A DNA stretch of 64,000 nt from Halorubrum salipaludis (GCF_002286985.1 NZ_NSKC01000009.1:62001-126000), one strand, 5' to 3'. Numbered from the stretch's first letter, positions 7,830 through 20,605 are shown. Numbers and translations are program-made. The notes: generated from the sequence alone by a model not told the origin.

Positions 7830-8177
7830 GTGATTCCGACTCCCGCGAGCGCGACCGTCGGCGGGTGGGGCGTAGAGGGGTCGCTACCGCTGCTCGCCGT
7901 CGTGTTCGTCGCCGGCGCCGGGACCGGGCTCCTCTTCGTGGTGAGCCTCGTCGCGTACCGCCGCCGCCGGAGCGCGCAGTACGCGCTTATCAGCGTCGCC
8001 GTCGGCGCCCTCCTCGCCCGCTCGGTCGTGGGCGCGGGCACCGTCCTCGGCGTCGTGCCGATGCCGGTCCATCACTACCTCGAACACAGCCTCGACTTCC
8101 TGATCGCCGCGCTCGTCCTCTACGCTGTGTACGCGCACGCACCGGGGTCCGTGGGCGGCGACGCGCGGTCGGAGTGA
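7830..8177 (+). CDS. Small haloarchaeal membrane protein (DUF7471-like), GTG start
   Basis: 115 aa from a GTG (VIPTPASATVGGWG). Three hydrophobic segments are visible: LLAVVFVAGAGTGLLFVVSL, ALISVAVGALLARSVV and LDFLIAALVLYAVYAH. A short HHYLEHS motif before the last one could bind metal or heme, but nothing proves it. It is divergent from the double-wHTH regulator and precedes the convergent nosYFD genes. No reaction can be assigned; a companion role in copper handling or respiration is inferred from context. Confidence 0.7.
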   Translation: MIPTPASATVGGWGVEGSLPLLAVVFVAGAGTGLLFVVSLVAYRRRRSAQYALISVAVGALLARSVVGAGTVLGVVPMPVHHYLEHSLDFLIAALVLYAVYAHAPGSVGGDARSE

Positions 8178-8203
8178 CCGACGAGCGGGCGGTTCCCGCC
8201 GCC

Positions 8204-9067
8204 TCAGTCGGCGAGCCCGCTTCGAACGCGCTCGATCGCCGCGTCGACGCGGCGCCCGTACGCCAGCGTCGCGCCCGCGGCGAGCGCGCCGAGGAGCGTC
8301 CAGCCGACGAGCGACCCGACCGCGCGGCCCGTCGAGACGAAGCCGCCCTCCGGGGCGAAGGCGACGCCGATCACGTGTTCGAAGGTGAGCCCGCGGAACG
8401 CCCCGTTCGGCGTCAGCGCGAGCGACCCCGGGATCGACGCCGGCGACGCCCCCGCTCCGAGCGAGCGGAGCAGGAGCAGGTCGCCGCCGAGCACGCCCGC
8501 GACCAGCGCGAGGACGCCGAGCGCGACCGCGCTCCGGCGGCTCGCGGCGACCGCCGAGACCGCGGCCGCGAGCGACACGTACGCCGCGCCGAGGAGGAGG
8601 ACGAACGCGAGGAACCGGAGGTACAGCAGCGGCGAGTCGATCCCGGCGTGGGTCGCGAAGATCCCCGTGTCCGGCGCGGCGGTCAGCCAGACCCCGACGC
8701 CGACCGCGGCGTACGGAACGCCGACGACGCCGACGAGCGCGACCGTCCGCGCCAGTAACACCCCCGCGACGTACTCGCCGACGCGGACCGGATACGTCCG
8801 GATCACCGCGAGCTCCCCGCTCGCGCCGTCGGCGAGCAGCGCGCGGTAGCCCAACACCACCGCGGCGAGCGGGACGAGCGCCTCCGTCGGGAGGAGCAGG
8901 TCGACAACCGCCGGCACGAACCCGGTCGCGCCCCCGCCGCCCGCCGCGAGGAGGCCGCCGACGGCGACGAGCAGTCCGGCCGCCAGCACGGCGTAGCCGG
9001 GGGTCCGGACCACCGTCGCGAGCTCGCGCCGAAACACGGTCGCGACGCCGACGAGCGGCCCCGTCAT
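8204..9067 (-). CDS. nosY: NosY-type ABC transporter permease
   Basis: 287 aa with six hydrophobic segments and an N-terminal cytoplasmic RRELATVVRTPGY motif typical of ABC-2 permeases. The loop SGELAVIRTYPVRVGEYVAG between segments 2 and 3 matches NosY. Its start overlaps the end of the ATPase gene by 4 nt (ATGA). With NosF it forms the exporter that, in nitrous-oxide-respiring organisms, supplies a sulfur or copper species with NosD for Cu-site assembly. No NosZ gene is seen nearby, so the substrate here may serve another copper enzyme (inference). Confidence 0.88.
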   Translation of the reverse strand: MTGPLVGVATVFRRELATVVRTPGYAVLAAGLLVAVGGLLAAGGGGATGFVPAVVDLLLPTEALVPLAAVVLGYRALLADGASGELAVIRTYPVRVGEYVAGVLLARTVALVGVVGVPYAAVGVGVWLTAAPDTGIFATHAGIDSPLLYLRFLAFVLLLGAAYVSLAAAVSAVAASRRSAVALGVLALVAGVLGGDLLLLRSLGAGASPASIPGSLALTPNGAFRGLTFEHVIGVAFAPEGGFVSTGRAVGSLVGWTLLGALAAGATLAYGRRVDAAIERVRSGLAD

Positions 9068-9873
9068 CGGTCCGACACCCCCGTGACGTGGACGTTCGGC
9101 TCCGCGTCGTCGCCCTCACCGTCTCCCTCTCCGCCGCGCTCGTCTCCGTCGCCGGGGGGCTCGTCCTCGTCTCCTGCACGCGTCCCCGGTTCCCCAGCCA
9201 CGACGCGGTACAACTCCCTCGCGTCGGCGGCGTCGTGGTCGTCGAGCAGCCGGTCCAGCGGTCCCGCGGCGGCGACGCCCCCGCGACGGAGAACCGCGAC
9301 GCGGTCGGCGTGCTCGTCGACGAGGTCGAGCGCGTGCGAAGCGATCACCACGGCGGTGTCGCCGTCGGCCCGCTCGGCCGCCGCGCGGAAGGCGCGCTCT
9401 CGCATCCCCGGATCGAGACCGCTCGCCGGCTCGTCGAGGGCGACGAGAGCGGGGTCGCCGAGGACCGCCTGTGCGATGCCGAGCAGGCGCCGCATGCCGC
9501 CCGAGAGCGCCTCGACGCGACGGTCGCCGGCGTCGCCGAGCCCGACCCGCTCAAGCGCCGCGTCCGGGTCGTCGCCGACGAGCCGCCCGTAGAACGCGAG
9601 CGTCTCGCGGGCGGTGAACCCCGGGCGGAACGGCACCCGCTGCGGGAGGTAGCCGATCGACTTCCCTCCGGGCCCGCCGGGCTGTCGGACCTCGCCCGCG
9701 GTCGGCTCCGTCGCGCCGACGAGCACCCGGATCAGGGTCGACTTCCCGGACCCGTTCGGGCCGACCACGGCGGTGACGCCGGGCTCGACCGCGAGCGAGA
9801 CGGCGTCGAGCACCGGCACGCCGCCGTACGTCCGGGTGGCGTCCGAGAGGGCCGCGACGGGCTCGTCAGGCAC
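9064..9873 (-). CDS. nosF: NosF-type ABC transporter ATP-binding protein, GTG start
   Basis: 269 aa. Walker A GPNGSGKST, Q-loop IGYLPQRVPFRP, signature LSGGMRRLLGIAQA, Walker B ALVALDEPASGLDP and the switch His in IASHALDLV are all present. A ~45-residue acidic Gly/Glu/Asp-rich tail follows the domain. The GTG start overlaps the 3' end of nosD by 8 nt, so translation is probably coupled; the 3' end overlaps nosY by 4 nt. Partner of the permease encoded next. Confidence 0.9.
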   Translation of the reverse strand: MPDEPVAALSDATRTYGGVPVLDAVSLAVEPGVTAVVGPNGSGKSTLIRVLVGATEPTAGEVRQPGGPGGKSIGYLPQRVPFRPGFTARETLAFYGRLVGDDPDAALERVGLGDAGDRRVEALSGGMRRLLGIAQAVLGDPALVALDEPASGLDPGMRERAFRAAAERADGDTAVVIASHALDLVDEHADRVAVLRRGGVAAAGPLDRLLDDHDAADARELYRVVAGEPGTRAGDEDEPPGDGDERGGEGDGEGDDAEPNVHVTGVSDR

Positions 9874-11983
9874 CGCCGGCGCCCCCCGTCGTCGCCCTCG
9901 CCGAAGTGACGGTCGGCTCGGCGTCGACTCGCCGCGTTTCTCGCCCGATACCCCCGCTCGTCGCGTCGCGATCGCGTGCGTTCATGGCTGCGTTCTCGTC
10001 TGTGCTCCCGTCCCGCTCGTCCGGTTCCGCGCGCCAGTCGGCGTGGACCGGGCCCGCGTTCGGGGCGAGCGCGGCGTCTATCCGTTCCGGCGAGTACGGC
10101 GCGGCCGCCGGCGCCGGGTCGGTGATGCTCCCCGAGCGCGCCCCGGGCACGGTCCCCCGGAGCCGGTCGAGGAGGGCGACCGCCGGCGATTCGCGCACGG
10201 CGACGGCGGCGACGTGTCGGTGCAGGGCGCCGTCGACCGGCGAGGTCGGCCGGTACGCTCGCTCGCCGGGCTCGTGGGTCCCGAGGTTCGCCCCCTCCCA
10301 GTAGTTGCCCCGGTCGCCGTCGGCCCAGATCCGGAGCGCGCCCGCGCCGGCGGTCGCGTGTTCGGCGTTGCCGACGAAGTCGTTCGCGACGACCCGGCTC
10401 GACGGGACGACCGTGGTCGCGCGGACTCCGACCTCGTTGTTCGCGGCCACGTTGCGCTCGTACAGCGACCCCCGCGAGCTGGTCGAGAAGCCGAGCCCGT
10501 TGCCGACGAGGGTGTTGTACCCGATGTACGTCCGGGTGCCCGACGCCTGAATTCCCGCGCTGGAGTTCCGTACGTCGTTTCCGACGATCGCGTTGCCCGA
10601 CGGCCGCGTCATCACCGTGATGCCGGCGAACAGCTCGTTTTCGAACGCGTTGTCGGCGAGCAGCGCGTCGCCCGTGTACATGAGGTGTGCCCCGTAGCGG
10701 TTGTCGGTGAACGTCGAGTTCCGGACGACCGAGCCGTCGGCGCGGTGGAGGTAGATCCCGTCGCGCCCGCCCTCGAACCTGCTGTCCGTCACCGTCACCC
10801 GCGACCGCATCCCCGTGATCCCCATGAAGCCGTCCTGCCACTCGTCGGCCCCGTCGACGCGGAGATCCCGAACCACCGCGTGGGAGCCCTCCCGAAGCAG
10901 CAGCCCGCTCGCGTTCGCCTCGACCGCCACGTCGTCGACGACGAGCCCCGGTGCGTCGATCGCGCGGATCCCCGCGTCACCGTGGCCGTAGCCGAGCTGG
11001 ATGTTGGTGTCCCACGCCCCTCCGTCGGCCGGCCCGCCGCCCTCGCGGCCCTCGCGCGCTGCGTCCGGGTCGCGCGTCTGCCCACCGCTCCCGTCCACGG
11101 TGACCCCGGTGATCGCCACGTCCGGGGCCCGCACCGTGATCACCGACCCGTTGCCGTCGCCGCGAATCAGCGCGTCGTCGCCGGCGACCGTGACCGACTC
11201 GTTCACCGTCAGGGTCTCCTCGTACGTTCCCGGCGGGACGACCACGGTCGTGTTCGGCGGCGCGGCCGCGACCGCCGCCTCGACCGTCGGCTCGTCCTCC
11301 CCGACGACGACCGACACCGGCCTGTCGGCGCGGCGCTCGGCGGCCGCGATCCGGTCGTCGGCCGCGGCCCACCGCTCGGGGGCCATCGCGCGCACCGTCG
11401 CTGCCGAGTCCGTGTCGAACGACCGCCCTCGAACGGTCTCCCAGTCGACGACCCGTCCGCCGTGGTCGGCGACGAACGCCTCGGCGGCGCCGCGCTCGCG
11501 GAACGGGACGACCGTCTCGCCGGCCGGGCTCCGGGCCTCGCTACCGACGACGTACACCGCCTCGTCCGCCGGCGTCCACTCCCCGAGCCGCTCCGACTCG
11601 AACAGCCCGGCCCCGGTCGTCCCCGGCCGAGCGTCGTCGAACGTCTCGACGTAGGCGGCGATCGGATAGCCGAACTGGCGTTCCGTCCGGCCGTCGTCGA
11701 GCGTCGCCGCGAACGACTCGACGCCGTTGTACCCGACGACGTACTGGAGCTGCGAGTAGAAGACCTGCGTCCGCGGCACCCTCGCTGACCCGGCCATCAG
11801 CGCGTCCGTCTCGGAGGAGAGCCCGAGCTCGACGACGTCGTCGTAGGCGACCGGCGAGGGCGCGGCTGCCTCGGGGTCGGCGGCGAACGCCCCGGCCGTC
11901 GCGACGACGGCGGCGAGGAGGAGCGCGGCGAGCGCGATCCGGAGCGTGCGAGACGGATCCGCGTAGGGGTCGAAAACCGCCAC
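9866..11983 (-). CDS. nosD: NosD-like beta-helix protein with an N-terminal degenerate NosL-like domain
   Basis: 705 aa from a GTG start with an N-terminal signal segment (~residues 12-35). Residues ~60-185 resemble the NosL fold: FGYPIAAYVETFDD, then DEAVYVVGSEARSPAGETVV and AFVADHGGRVVDWETV, but the C-x2-C-G-M copper motif is absent. Residues ~215-560 are NosD-type parallel beta-helix repeats rich in N, G and T, including VVRNSTFTDNRYGAHLMYTG and NAFENELFAGITVMTRPSGN. The C-terminal ~100 residues are low-complexity and acidic and replace a clear membrane anchor. NosD works outside the cell with NosF and NosY in copper-site maturation. A TATA-like GGATAAGC lies ~26 nt upstream. Confidence 0.88.
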   Translation of the reverse strand: MAVFDPYADPSRTLRIALAALLLAAVVATAGAFAADPEAAAPSPVAYDDVVELGLSSETDALMAGSARVPRTQVFYSQLQYVVGYNGVESFAATLDDGRTERQFGYPIAAYVETFDDARPGTTGAGLFESERLGEWTPADEAVYVVGSEARSPAGETVVPFRERGAAEAFVADHGGRVVDWETVRGRSFDTDSAATVRAMAPERWAAADDRIAAAERRADRPVSVVVGEDEPTVEAAVAAAPPNTTVVVPPGTYEETLTVNESVTVAGDDALIRGDGNGSVITVRAPDVAITGVTVDGSGGQTRDPDAAREGREGGGPADGGAWDTNIQLGYGHGDAGIRAIDAPGLVVDDVAVEANASGLLLREGSHAVVRDLRVDGADEWQDGFMGITGMRSRVTVTDSRFEGGRDGIYLHRADGSVVRNSTFTDNRYGAHLMYTGDALLADNAFENELFAGITVMTRPSGNAIVGNDVRNSSAGIQASGTRTYIGYNTLVGNGLGFSTSSRGSLYERNVAANNEVGVRATTVVPSSRVVANDFVGNAEHATAGAGALRIWADGDRGNYWEGANLGTHEPGERAYRPTSPVDGALHRHVAAVAVRESPAVALLDRLRGTVPGARSGSITDPAPAAAPYSPERIDAALAPNAGPVHADWRAEPDERDGSTDENAAMNARDRDATSGGIGRETRRVDAEPTVTSARATTGGAGGA

Positions 11984-12088
11984 GGATGGCGTTCGCTCGG
12001 CGGGGGCTTATCCGATCTGGTTCGTTCCTCGAACGACGAGATGAATCGGTCCCGAGGGCCTAAGACGGTCGTTTCGAAATGATAAGGC
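11984..12088. promoter_or_regulatory. Divergent nosD/nosL promoter region with two short palindromes
   Basis: 105 bases between two divergent starts. It holds a nosD TATA-like element near 12006-12014 (minus) and a nosL TATA-like CCTAAG near 12058-12064 (plus). GTTCG at 12020-12024 pairs with CGAAC at 12030-12034, and TTTCGAAA occupies 12072-12079. Either could be an operator; the double-wHTH protein at 7212-7715 is a candidate binder (inference). Confidence 0.5.
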
Positions 12089-12658
12089 ATGACCGAACAC
12101 CAGCGGCTGTCGGCGTCACGTCGGCGCCTGCTCGCCGGGGTCGGCGCGGGACTCTCGCTCGCCGCTGCCGGCTGTCTGGGCGACGAGAGCGCGTCGATCA
12201 CTCCCGTCTCGCTCGACGGCGAGCGGGCCTGCGACCAGTGCGGCATGATCATCGAGGACCATCCCGGGCCGGTCGGACAGATCCACTTCGAGGACGACGA
12301 GCCCGAGGGCGGGCGTCCGGGGCAGTTCTGCAGCAGCACCTGCACCTACACCTACCGGTTCGACGCGGAGGACGCGGAACGGACCCCGCTGGCGACGTTC
12401 CTCACCGACTACTCGCTCGTCGACCAGGAGGTGTTCGAGGAGGGCTCCGACACGATGTTCTCCTCGCACGTCGAGCGCGAGGCGTTCTCGCGGACGACCG
12501 ACCTCACCGTCGTCGCGCGCAGCGAGGTCGTCGGCGCGATGGGGCCGGAGCTGATCCCGTTCAGTGAGGAAGACGACGTCGACGCGTTCGTCGACGAATA
12601 CGGCGGCGAACCGATGGCTGCGGGGGACGTGGATCGGGGAACGCTGGAAGCCCTATAA
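12089..12658 (+). CDS. nosL: NosL copper chaperone lipoprotein
   Basis: 189 aa. Twin-arginine-like signal SRRRLLAGVGAGLSLAAAGC with lipobox AAGC, so an outward-facing lipoprotein. The Cu(I)-binding hallmark CDQCGM is at residues ~50-55, and FCSSTCTYTYRF provides further Cys. The C-terminal pattern VVGAMGPELIPFSEEDDVDA plus AFVDEYGGEPM is typical NosL. NosL carries copper to apo-NosZ with the NosDFY exporter. It is divergent from nosD and no nosZ is visible in the window. The stop is in a CTATAAG word. Confidence 0.92.
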   Translation: MTEHQRLSASRRRLLAGVGAGLSLAAAGCLGDESASITPVSLDGERACDQCGMIIEDHPGPVGQIHFEDDEPEGGRPGQFCSSTCTYTYRFDAEDAERTPLATFLTDYSLVDQEVFEEGSDTMFSSHVEREAFSRTTDLTVVARSEVVGAMGPELIPFSEEDDVDAFVDEYGGEPMAAGDVDRGTLEAL

Positions 12659-12756
12659 GTACCCAAGCGCCGGCCGCGTATCGCTTATAAACGGATCGCC
12701 GCGAGCTCGAAGGCGTTTATAAACGGTGTCCGAGAGCGAGAGCGTGGGTCCGCGGT

Positions 12757-15978
<3,222 letters not shown>

Positions 15979-16041
15979 TACGCGGACGGAATACGCTCAT
16001 CGTAATAAGGTCGGCGATAGAATACGAATCTCGCAGCGAGT

Positions 16042-16056
16042 TTGCGATTTTCGCAA
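16042..16056. promoter_or_regulatory. Inverted repeat between carB and the S66 peptidase gene
   Basis: TTGCGA (16042-16047) and TCGCAA (16051-16056) flank a TTT spacer, forming a compact palindrome in the 158-base divergent intergenic region, ~35 bases upstream of the carB TATA-like box. Position and symmetry fit an operator for carB or its neighbour. No regulator can be named. Confidence 0.4.
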
Positions 16057-16136
16057 GGTATGTCGTCTCATGGCAGATGAGATAAGATATCACACGATCG
16101 GCCGGTTTATCGGAATGCCGGATACAGTCCACGTGC

Positions 16137-17174
16137 ATGGATTTCGTGACGCCCCCGCCGCTCCGCGACGACCAAGCGCTCGCGATCGTGGCTCCCTCCC
16201 GACCTTCGGACGCGACGACGCTCCGGATCGGCCGTGAGCGACTCGCCTCGCTCGGCGTCGAAACGCGAGTGTTCCCGACGGCGGATCCCGACCGCGACGA
16301 GCCGGCGTCGCCCGCGGCGCGCGCGGCTGACATCGAGGACGCGTTTACCGATTCCGAGATCGGTGCCGTGATGGCGTACACCGGCGGCGACGATCAGCTC
16401 CGAGTCTTACGACACCTCGACGGCGGCGCGCTCGCGTCGAACCCGACCCGCTTTTTCGGCTACAGCGACAACGACAACCTCCGGCTGTTCCTCTGGAACC
16501 GCGGGGTCGTCAGCTACGGGCTCGGCCTCCACCCCGACCTTGTCTGCGACGCCGAGCTTCACTCGTACACCGAGCGATACCTCCGACGCGCGCTGTTCGA
16601 GGAATCGCTCGGCCGGGTCGCGCCCGCCGACGAGTGGACCGACGACTGGTTCGACTTCGAGACGCGCGAGCCTCGCGACTGGCGCGACAACCCCGGCCCG
16701 ACGACGTGGGTCGGGCCCGACGCCGACCCCGACGAGCCGGTCCGCGGCCGAACGTGGGGCGGCTCCTTCGGGATCGTGAAGTGGCACCTCCAGGCGGATC
16801 GGTTCCTCCCGGACCCCGAGCGGCTCGACGGGGCCGTCCTCGCGCTGGAGACCTCGGAGGACGTGCCGCCGCCGCGCGAGGTCGGCTACACGCTCCGCGC
16901 GATGGGCGAACGCGGACTGTTGGAGCGGTTCGACGGCGTCGTTTTCGGGCGCCCGCGGACCAACGCGCCGCCGCTGGAGTGGGACCCGGATCCCGACGAG
17001 TATCCCGCCGAGCTGAAGGACATCGTCACTCGCGAGCTCGAACGGTACGCACCCGACAGCGTCGCCGGCTTCGGCTACGATTTCGGTCACACCGAACCGT
17101 CGTTTCCGCTCCCGCTCGGTGGGGTCGCGACGCTCGACCCGGCCGACGGCGCACTCCGATTCGGGTCGGAGTGA
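16137..17174 (+). CDS. S66 family peptidase, LD-carboxypeptidase/MccF-like
   Basis: 345 aa. The nucleophile Ser is predicted at S110 in FFGYSDNDNL, the conserved G-Y-S-D of the S66 family; the oxyanion loop precedes it in AYTGGDDQLRVL. The catalytic Glu is probably in LALETSED and the catalytic His in GFGYDFGHTEPSFPLPLG. MccF members hydrolyse peptide-adenylates of microcin C type and LdcA members cut murein tetrapeptides. Haloarchaea have no murein, so an MccF-like amidase or detoxifying role is more plausible (inference). A TATA-like TTTATCGG lies ~28 nt upstream of the ATG. Confidence 0.88.
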   Translation: MDFVTPPPLRDDQALAIVAPSRPSDATTLRIGRERLASLGVETRVFPTADPDRDEPASPAARAADIEDAFTDSEIGAVMAYTGGDDQLRVLRHLDGGALASNPTRFFGYSDNDNLRLFLWNRGVVSYGLGLHPDLVCDAELHSYTERYLRRALFEESLGRVAPADEWTDDWFDFETREPRDWRDNPGPTTWVGPDADPDEPVRGRTWGGSFGIVKWHLQADRFLPDPERLDGAVLALETSEDVPPPREVGYTLRAMGERGLLERFDGVVFGRPRTNAPPLEWDPDPDEYPAELKDIVTRELERYAPDSVAGFGYDFGHTEPSFPLPLGGVATLDPADGALRFGSE

Positions 17175-17203
17175 GCGCGCTCCCCCTCCGGGGGCCGCTG
17201 CGA

Positions 17204-17419
17204 TCAGGTCTCCAGCCGGTACCGGTAGGGCCGGTCGTCGATGACCTCGACCTCGCCGCGATCCGCCCATCGGCCCAACACCGTGGCGACGCGGTGCGGG
17301 CTGTCGATCTCCTCGCACTCGCCCGCGAGCGCGAGGATCTCGCGCGCCGTCAGCGGCTCGTCGGCCTCGGCGAGCACACCGCGGATCCGGTCGTACCGGT
17401 CGTATTTCCCGGCGCTCAT
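17204..17419 (-). CDS. Small winged-helix protein
   Basis: 71 aa, one wHTH: LTAREILALAGECEEIDSPH includes the first helices and RVATVLGRWADRGEVEVIDD the recognition helix and wing. No sensor or oligomerisation domain. A clear TATA box, CCCTATATA on the minus strand near 17443-17451, lies ~26 nt before the ATG, so expression is likely leaderless. Convergent with the S66 peptidase gene. Probably a DNA-binding microregulator; target unknown. Confidence 0.8.
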   Translation of the reverse strand: MSAGKYDRYDRIRGVLAEADEPLTAREILALAGECEEIDSPHRVATVLGRWADRGEVEVIDDRPYRYRLET

Positions 17420-17561
17420 ACGTCTTACGTACGGTCGCCGAATATATAGGGTTCAGTGAGACACGAGTCAGACAACCGTCTGACAGACGCTCCGAAGCGG
17501 TCGTTTTCGGCGGTTTGAGCCGCCGATCGAGTTGTGGTTTATAAGCGTTCGAACGCCGCGA

Positions 17562-18095
17562 TTAGGCGTACGGGTCCTCCGCCTCCAGGTCGCGCTCGGC
17601 GCGGTACTGGTCGACGAACTCGGCCACGTCGAACTCGACCATCTCTTCTTCGAACGCCGAGAGCGCCTCGTCGTCGTCGGCGTGGCTCACGGCGTGTTCC
17701 ATCAGCTCGACGACGAGCTCGACGACGACCTCGTGGAGCCGGCGGGAGTCGAAGTCGGTCACCCACGCCATCGCGTACCCCACGTCGGCGTTCTCGCTGG
17801 CGTCGTACGCGACGACGGCCTCCGGGAACTCCTCTAACACGACGCCGAGCAGGTGCGGGGTGTCGAACTCCGGCATCTCCTCGCTGGTGGTCTCGATCGC
17901 CTCGCGCAGCACCTCGACGAGGAAGTCCGGCAGGAACCGCTCCGGGGGATGCACGTCCATCACGACCGCGTGGGTCTCGCCGCAGTCGCACTCGAACTCG
18001 CGCATCCCCAGGTCCAGCTCGCCGGACGCGATCGTCTGCCCGCACGGCAGCTCCAGCGTGTTCTCGTCGCCGCCGGGGACGCGCGGCTGGGACAT
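17562..18095 (-). CDS. Conserved haloarchaeal protein (DUF5815-like)
   Basis: 177 aa, acidic. The N-terminal part carries LPCGQTI and ECDCGETH, giving three Cys and a His that could bind zinc, followed by VVMDVHPPERFLPDFLVEVL. The rest is helical and Glu/Asp-rich with no enzymatic motif. The start is supported by a TATA-like TTTTAACC ~25 nt upstream. A TTTATAAG word lies ~20 bases beyond the stop. Function unknown; the DUF5815 assignment is from recall of haloarchaeal annotations. Confidence 0.75.
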   Translation of the reverse strand: MSQPRVPGGDENTLELPCGQTIASGELDLGMREFECDCGETHAVVMDVHPPERFLPDFLVEVLREAIETTSEEMPEFDTPHLLGVVLEEFPEAVVAYDASENADVGYAMAWVTDFDSRRLHEVVVELVVELMEHAVSHADDDEALSAFEEEMVEFDVAEFVDQYRAERDLEAEDPYA

Positions 18096-18173
18096 ACCCG
18101 CCGTTGGTCGCTGTCGGGGTTAAAAGGCGCGGAACGGGACGGGAGAGCGGACGGTCGGCTAGGGCTCGCTCGC

Positions 18174-20396
18174 CTACTGGAACCCGATCCGGCCGCCGGT
18201 GTCGCGGAGCGACTCGCCGCCGCCGCCCTTGAACTGCTGTTCGACGTCCTCGTAGTACGCGAGGATGTCGTCGGTGATCGTGGGGCGCACCGACTCCATC
18301 GCGCGCCGGAAGTGCTTCATCTCCACCTCCTCGGCGTCGTCGTCGTCGCGCAGCGCCTCGATGGCGGCCTCGCGGGCGATCCCCTCCAAGTCGGAGCCGA
18401 CGTAGCCGTCCGTGATCTCCGCGACCTCCTTGAGGCTCACGTCCGGGGCCAGCGGCGTGTCCTGCGTGTGGATGTCGAGGATCTGCTCGCGGCCCTCCTG
18501 GTCCGGCTGACCGATCATCACGAGCCGGTCGAACCGCCCGGAGCGCAGCAGCGCGGGGTCGATCATGTCCGGCCGGTTGGTGGCGCCGATCACCATCACG
18601 TCGCCCATGTCCTCGAGCCCGTCGAGCTCGGTGAGCAGCTGGTTGACGACGCGTTCGGAGACGTTGTTCCCCATCTCCTGGCCGCGCGAGGGCGCGAGGC
18701 TGTCGAGCTCGTCGAAGAAGATGATCGTCGGGCTCACCTGCCGGGCCTTCCGGAAGGTCTGCCGGATCGCCTTCTCCGACTCGCCGACCCACTTCGAGAG
18801 CAGCTGCGGCCCCCTGACCGAGATGAAGTTCGCGTTCGTCTCGTTGGCGACCGCCTTCGCCATCAGCGTCTTCCCGGTGCCGGGCGGGCCGTACAGCAGC
18901 ACCCCCTTCGGCGCGTCGACGCCCATTCTGTCGAACTTCTCCGGCGAGGTGAGTGGCCACTCCACGGACTCTTGGACCTGCTGTTTGGCCCCCTCCAGCC
19001 CGCCGACGCTGTCCCACGAGATCTTCGGGAGCTCGACGAGCACCTCGCGCATCGCCGACGGCTCCACCTCGTTCAGCGCGCCCGAGAAGTCGTCGCGCTT
19101 GACGATCATCCGATCGATCAGGCTCGGCGGGACCTCCTCCTCGTCTAAGTCGATCTCGGGGAGGTACCGGCGGAGCGCCTTCATCGCGGCCTCCTTGGTG
19201 AGGCTCTCGATGTCGGCGCCGACGAACCCGTGCGTCTCGTCGGCGAGGTGGTCTAAGCTCACGTCGTCAGAGAGCGGCATCCCGCGGGTGTGGATCTGGA
19301 GGATCTCCTTGCGGCCCACCTCGTCGGGGACGCCGATCTCGATCTCGCGGTCGAACCGCCCCGGCCGGCGGAGCGCGGGGTCGACGCTGTCGACGCGGTT
19401 CGTCGCGCCGATGACGATCACCTGCCCGCGCGTCTCCAGCCCGTCCATCATCGTCAGCAGCTGGGCGACGACGCGGCGCTCGACCTCGCCGGTCACGTCC
19501 TCGCGCTTCGGCGCGATCGAGTCCAGCTCGTCGATGAAGATGATCGAGGGCGACTCCTCTTTCGCGTCCTCGAAGATCTCGCGGAGCTGCTGTTCGGACT
19601 CGCCGTAGTACTTCGAGATGATCTCGGGGCCGGCGATCGAGAAGAACGACGCCGAGGTCTCGTTGGCGACCGCCTTCGCGAGCAGGGTCTTCCCCGTGCC
19701 CGGCGGGCCGTGCAGGAGGACCCCCTGCGGCGGCTCGATCCCGAGCTTCGAGAAGATCTGCGGGTGTTTCATCGGCAGCTCGACCATCTCCCGGACGCGC
19801 TGGATCTCCGACTGGAGGCCGCCGATGTCCTCGTAGGTGATCCCGCCGCCGGTCTTCTCGAACCCGGAGATCGGCTCCTCGCGCAGCTCGACCTCGGTGT
19901 CCTCCGTGATCAGGCAGACGCCGTCGGGCTCGGTCTCGACCGCGATCAGCGGGATCGCCTGTCCGGGCGACCGCATGAACGGGTGGTTCGTCGACGACAT
20001 CACGGGGACGATGTCGCGCTCGACGACCGGCCGCTTGAGGATCTGGCGTTTCACCATGCCGGCGGCGTCGGAGCCGAACTGGACCGACGCCTCCTCGGGC
20101 GGGGCCAGCACGAGCTTGTCGGCCTTCTCGGCCTCCGCCTTCCGGATCGTCACGCGCTCGCCGATGCCCACGTCGGCGTTCTGGCGGGTGAACCCGTCCA
20201 CCCGCACGGTGTCCGTGTTCCAGTCCTGGCGGTCCGCGCGCCAGACCTTCGCGGCGGTGGTCTCCGCGCCCTCGATCTCGATGATGTCGCCGGGCGAGAG
20301 CTTGAGGTGCAACAGCGTGTCGGGGTCGAGTCGGGCGATGCCGCGGCCCGAGTCGTTCGGGTACGCCTTCGCCACTTCGAGTTGGACTTCGTTCAT
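18174..20396 (-). CDS. cdc48: Cdc48/VCP-type AAA+ ATPase
   Basis: 740 aa. N domain (1-~185) with the double-psi barrel, then two AAA+ modules: D1 Walker A GPPGTGKT at 230-237 and Walker B IIFIDELD at ~285-292; D2 Walker A GPPGTGKT at 503-510 and Walker B IIFFDELD. Arg fingers are visible as RRPGRFDR and RSGRFDR. Archaeal Cdc48 is a homohexameric unfoldase that can feed the proteasome and remodel complexes. The chosen ATG ([15 protein letters not shown]) matches the family; upstream codons belong to non-coding sequence. The tail GGRIGFQ lacks an evident HbYX motif. Confidence 0.96.
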   Translation of the reverse strand: MNEVQLEVAKAYPNDSGRGIARLDPDTLLHLKLSPGDIIEIEGAETTAAKVWRADRQDWNTDTVRVDGFTRQNADVGIGERVTIRKAEAEKADKLVLAPPEEASVQFGSDAAGMVKRQILKRPVVERDIVPVMSSTNHPFMRSPGQAIPLIAVETEPDGVCLITEDTEVELREEPISGFEKTGGGITYEDIGGLQSEIQRVREMVELPMKHPQIFSKLGIEPPQGVLLHGPPGTGKTLLAKAVANETSASFFSIAGPEIISKYYGESEQQLREIFEDAKEESPSIIFIDELDSIAPKREDVTGEVERRVVAQLLTMMDGLETRGQVIVIGATNRVDSVDPALRRPGRFDREIEIGVPDEVGRKEILQIHTRGMPLSDDVSLDHLADETHGFVGADIESLTKEAAMKALRRYLPEIDLDEEEVPPSLIDRMIVKRDDFSGALNEVEPSAMREVLVELPKISWDSVGGLEGAKQQVQESVEWPLTSPEKFDRMGVDAPKGVLLYGPPGTGKTLMAKAVANETNANFISVRGPQLLSKWVGESEKAIRQTFRKARQVSPTIIFFDELDSLAPSRGQEMGNNVSERVVNQLLTELDGLEDMGDVMVIGATNRPDMIDPALLRSGRFDRLVMIGQPDQEGREQILDIHTQDTPLAPDVSLKEVAEITDGYVGSDLEGIAREAAIEALRDDDDAEEVEMKHFRRAMESVRPTITDDILAYYEDVEQQFKGGGGESLRDTGGRIGFQ

Positions 20397-20605
20397 GATT
20401 CCTCGCGGGGGTTGTGCGTAACTGCACCCGGTTCGGGAATAAGCCTGTTGCCCCTGTCGGCGGCGCCGGTTCCCCCGGGAGATCCGGGCGGCGCGGCGAT
20501 CTGTGTCATCATGTGGCACGGTACGGCGCCCGTATTTAAAACGCCGTCGCATGGGCGGGTTTTCGCCGTCTCCGCGGAGCGGATCTGACCGCGGACCGGC
20601 GCCCC

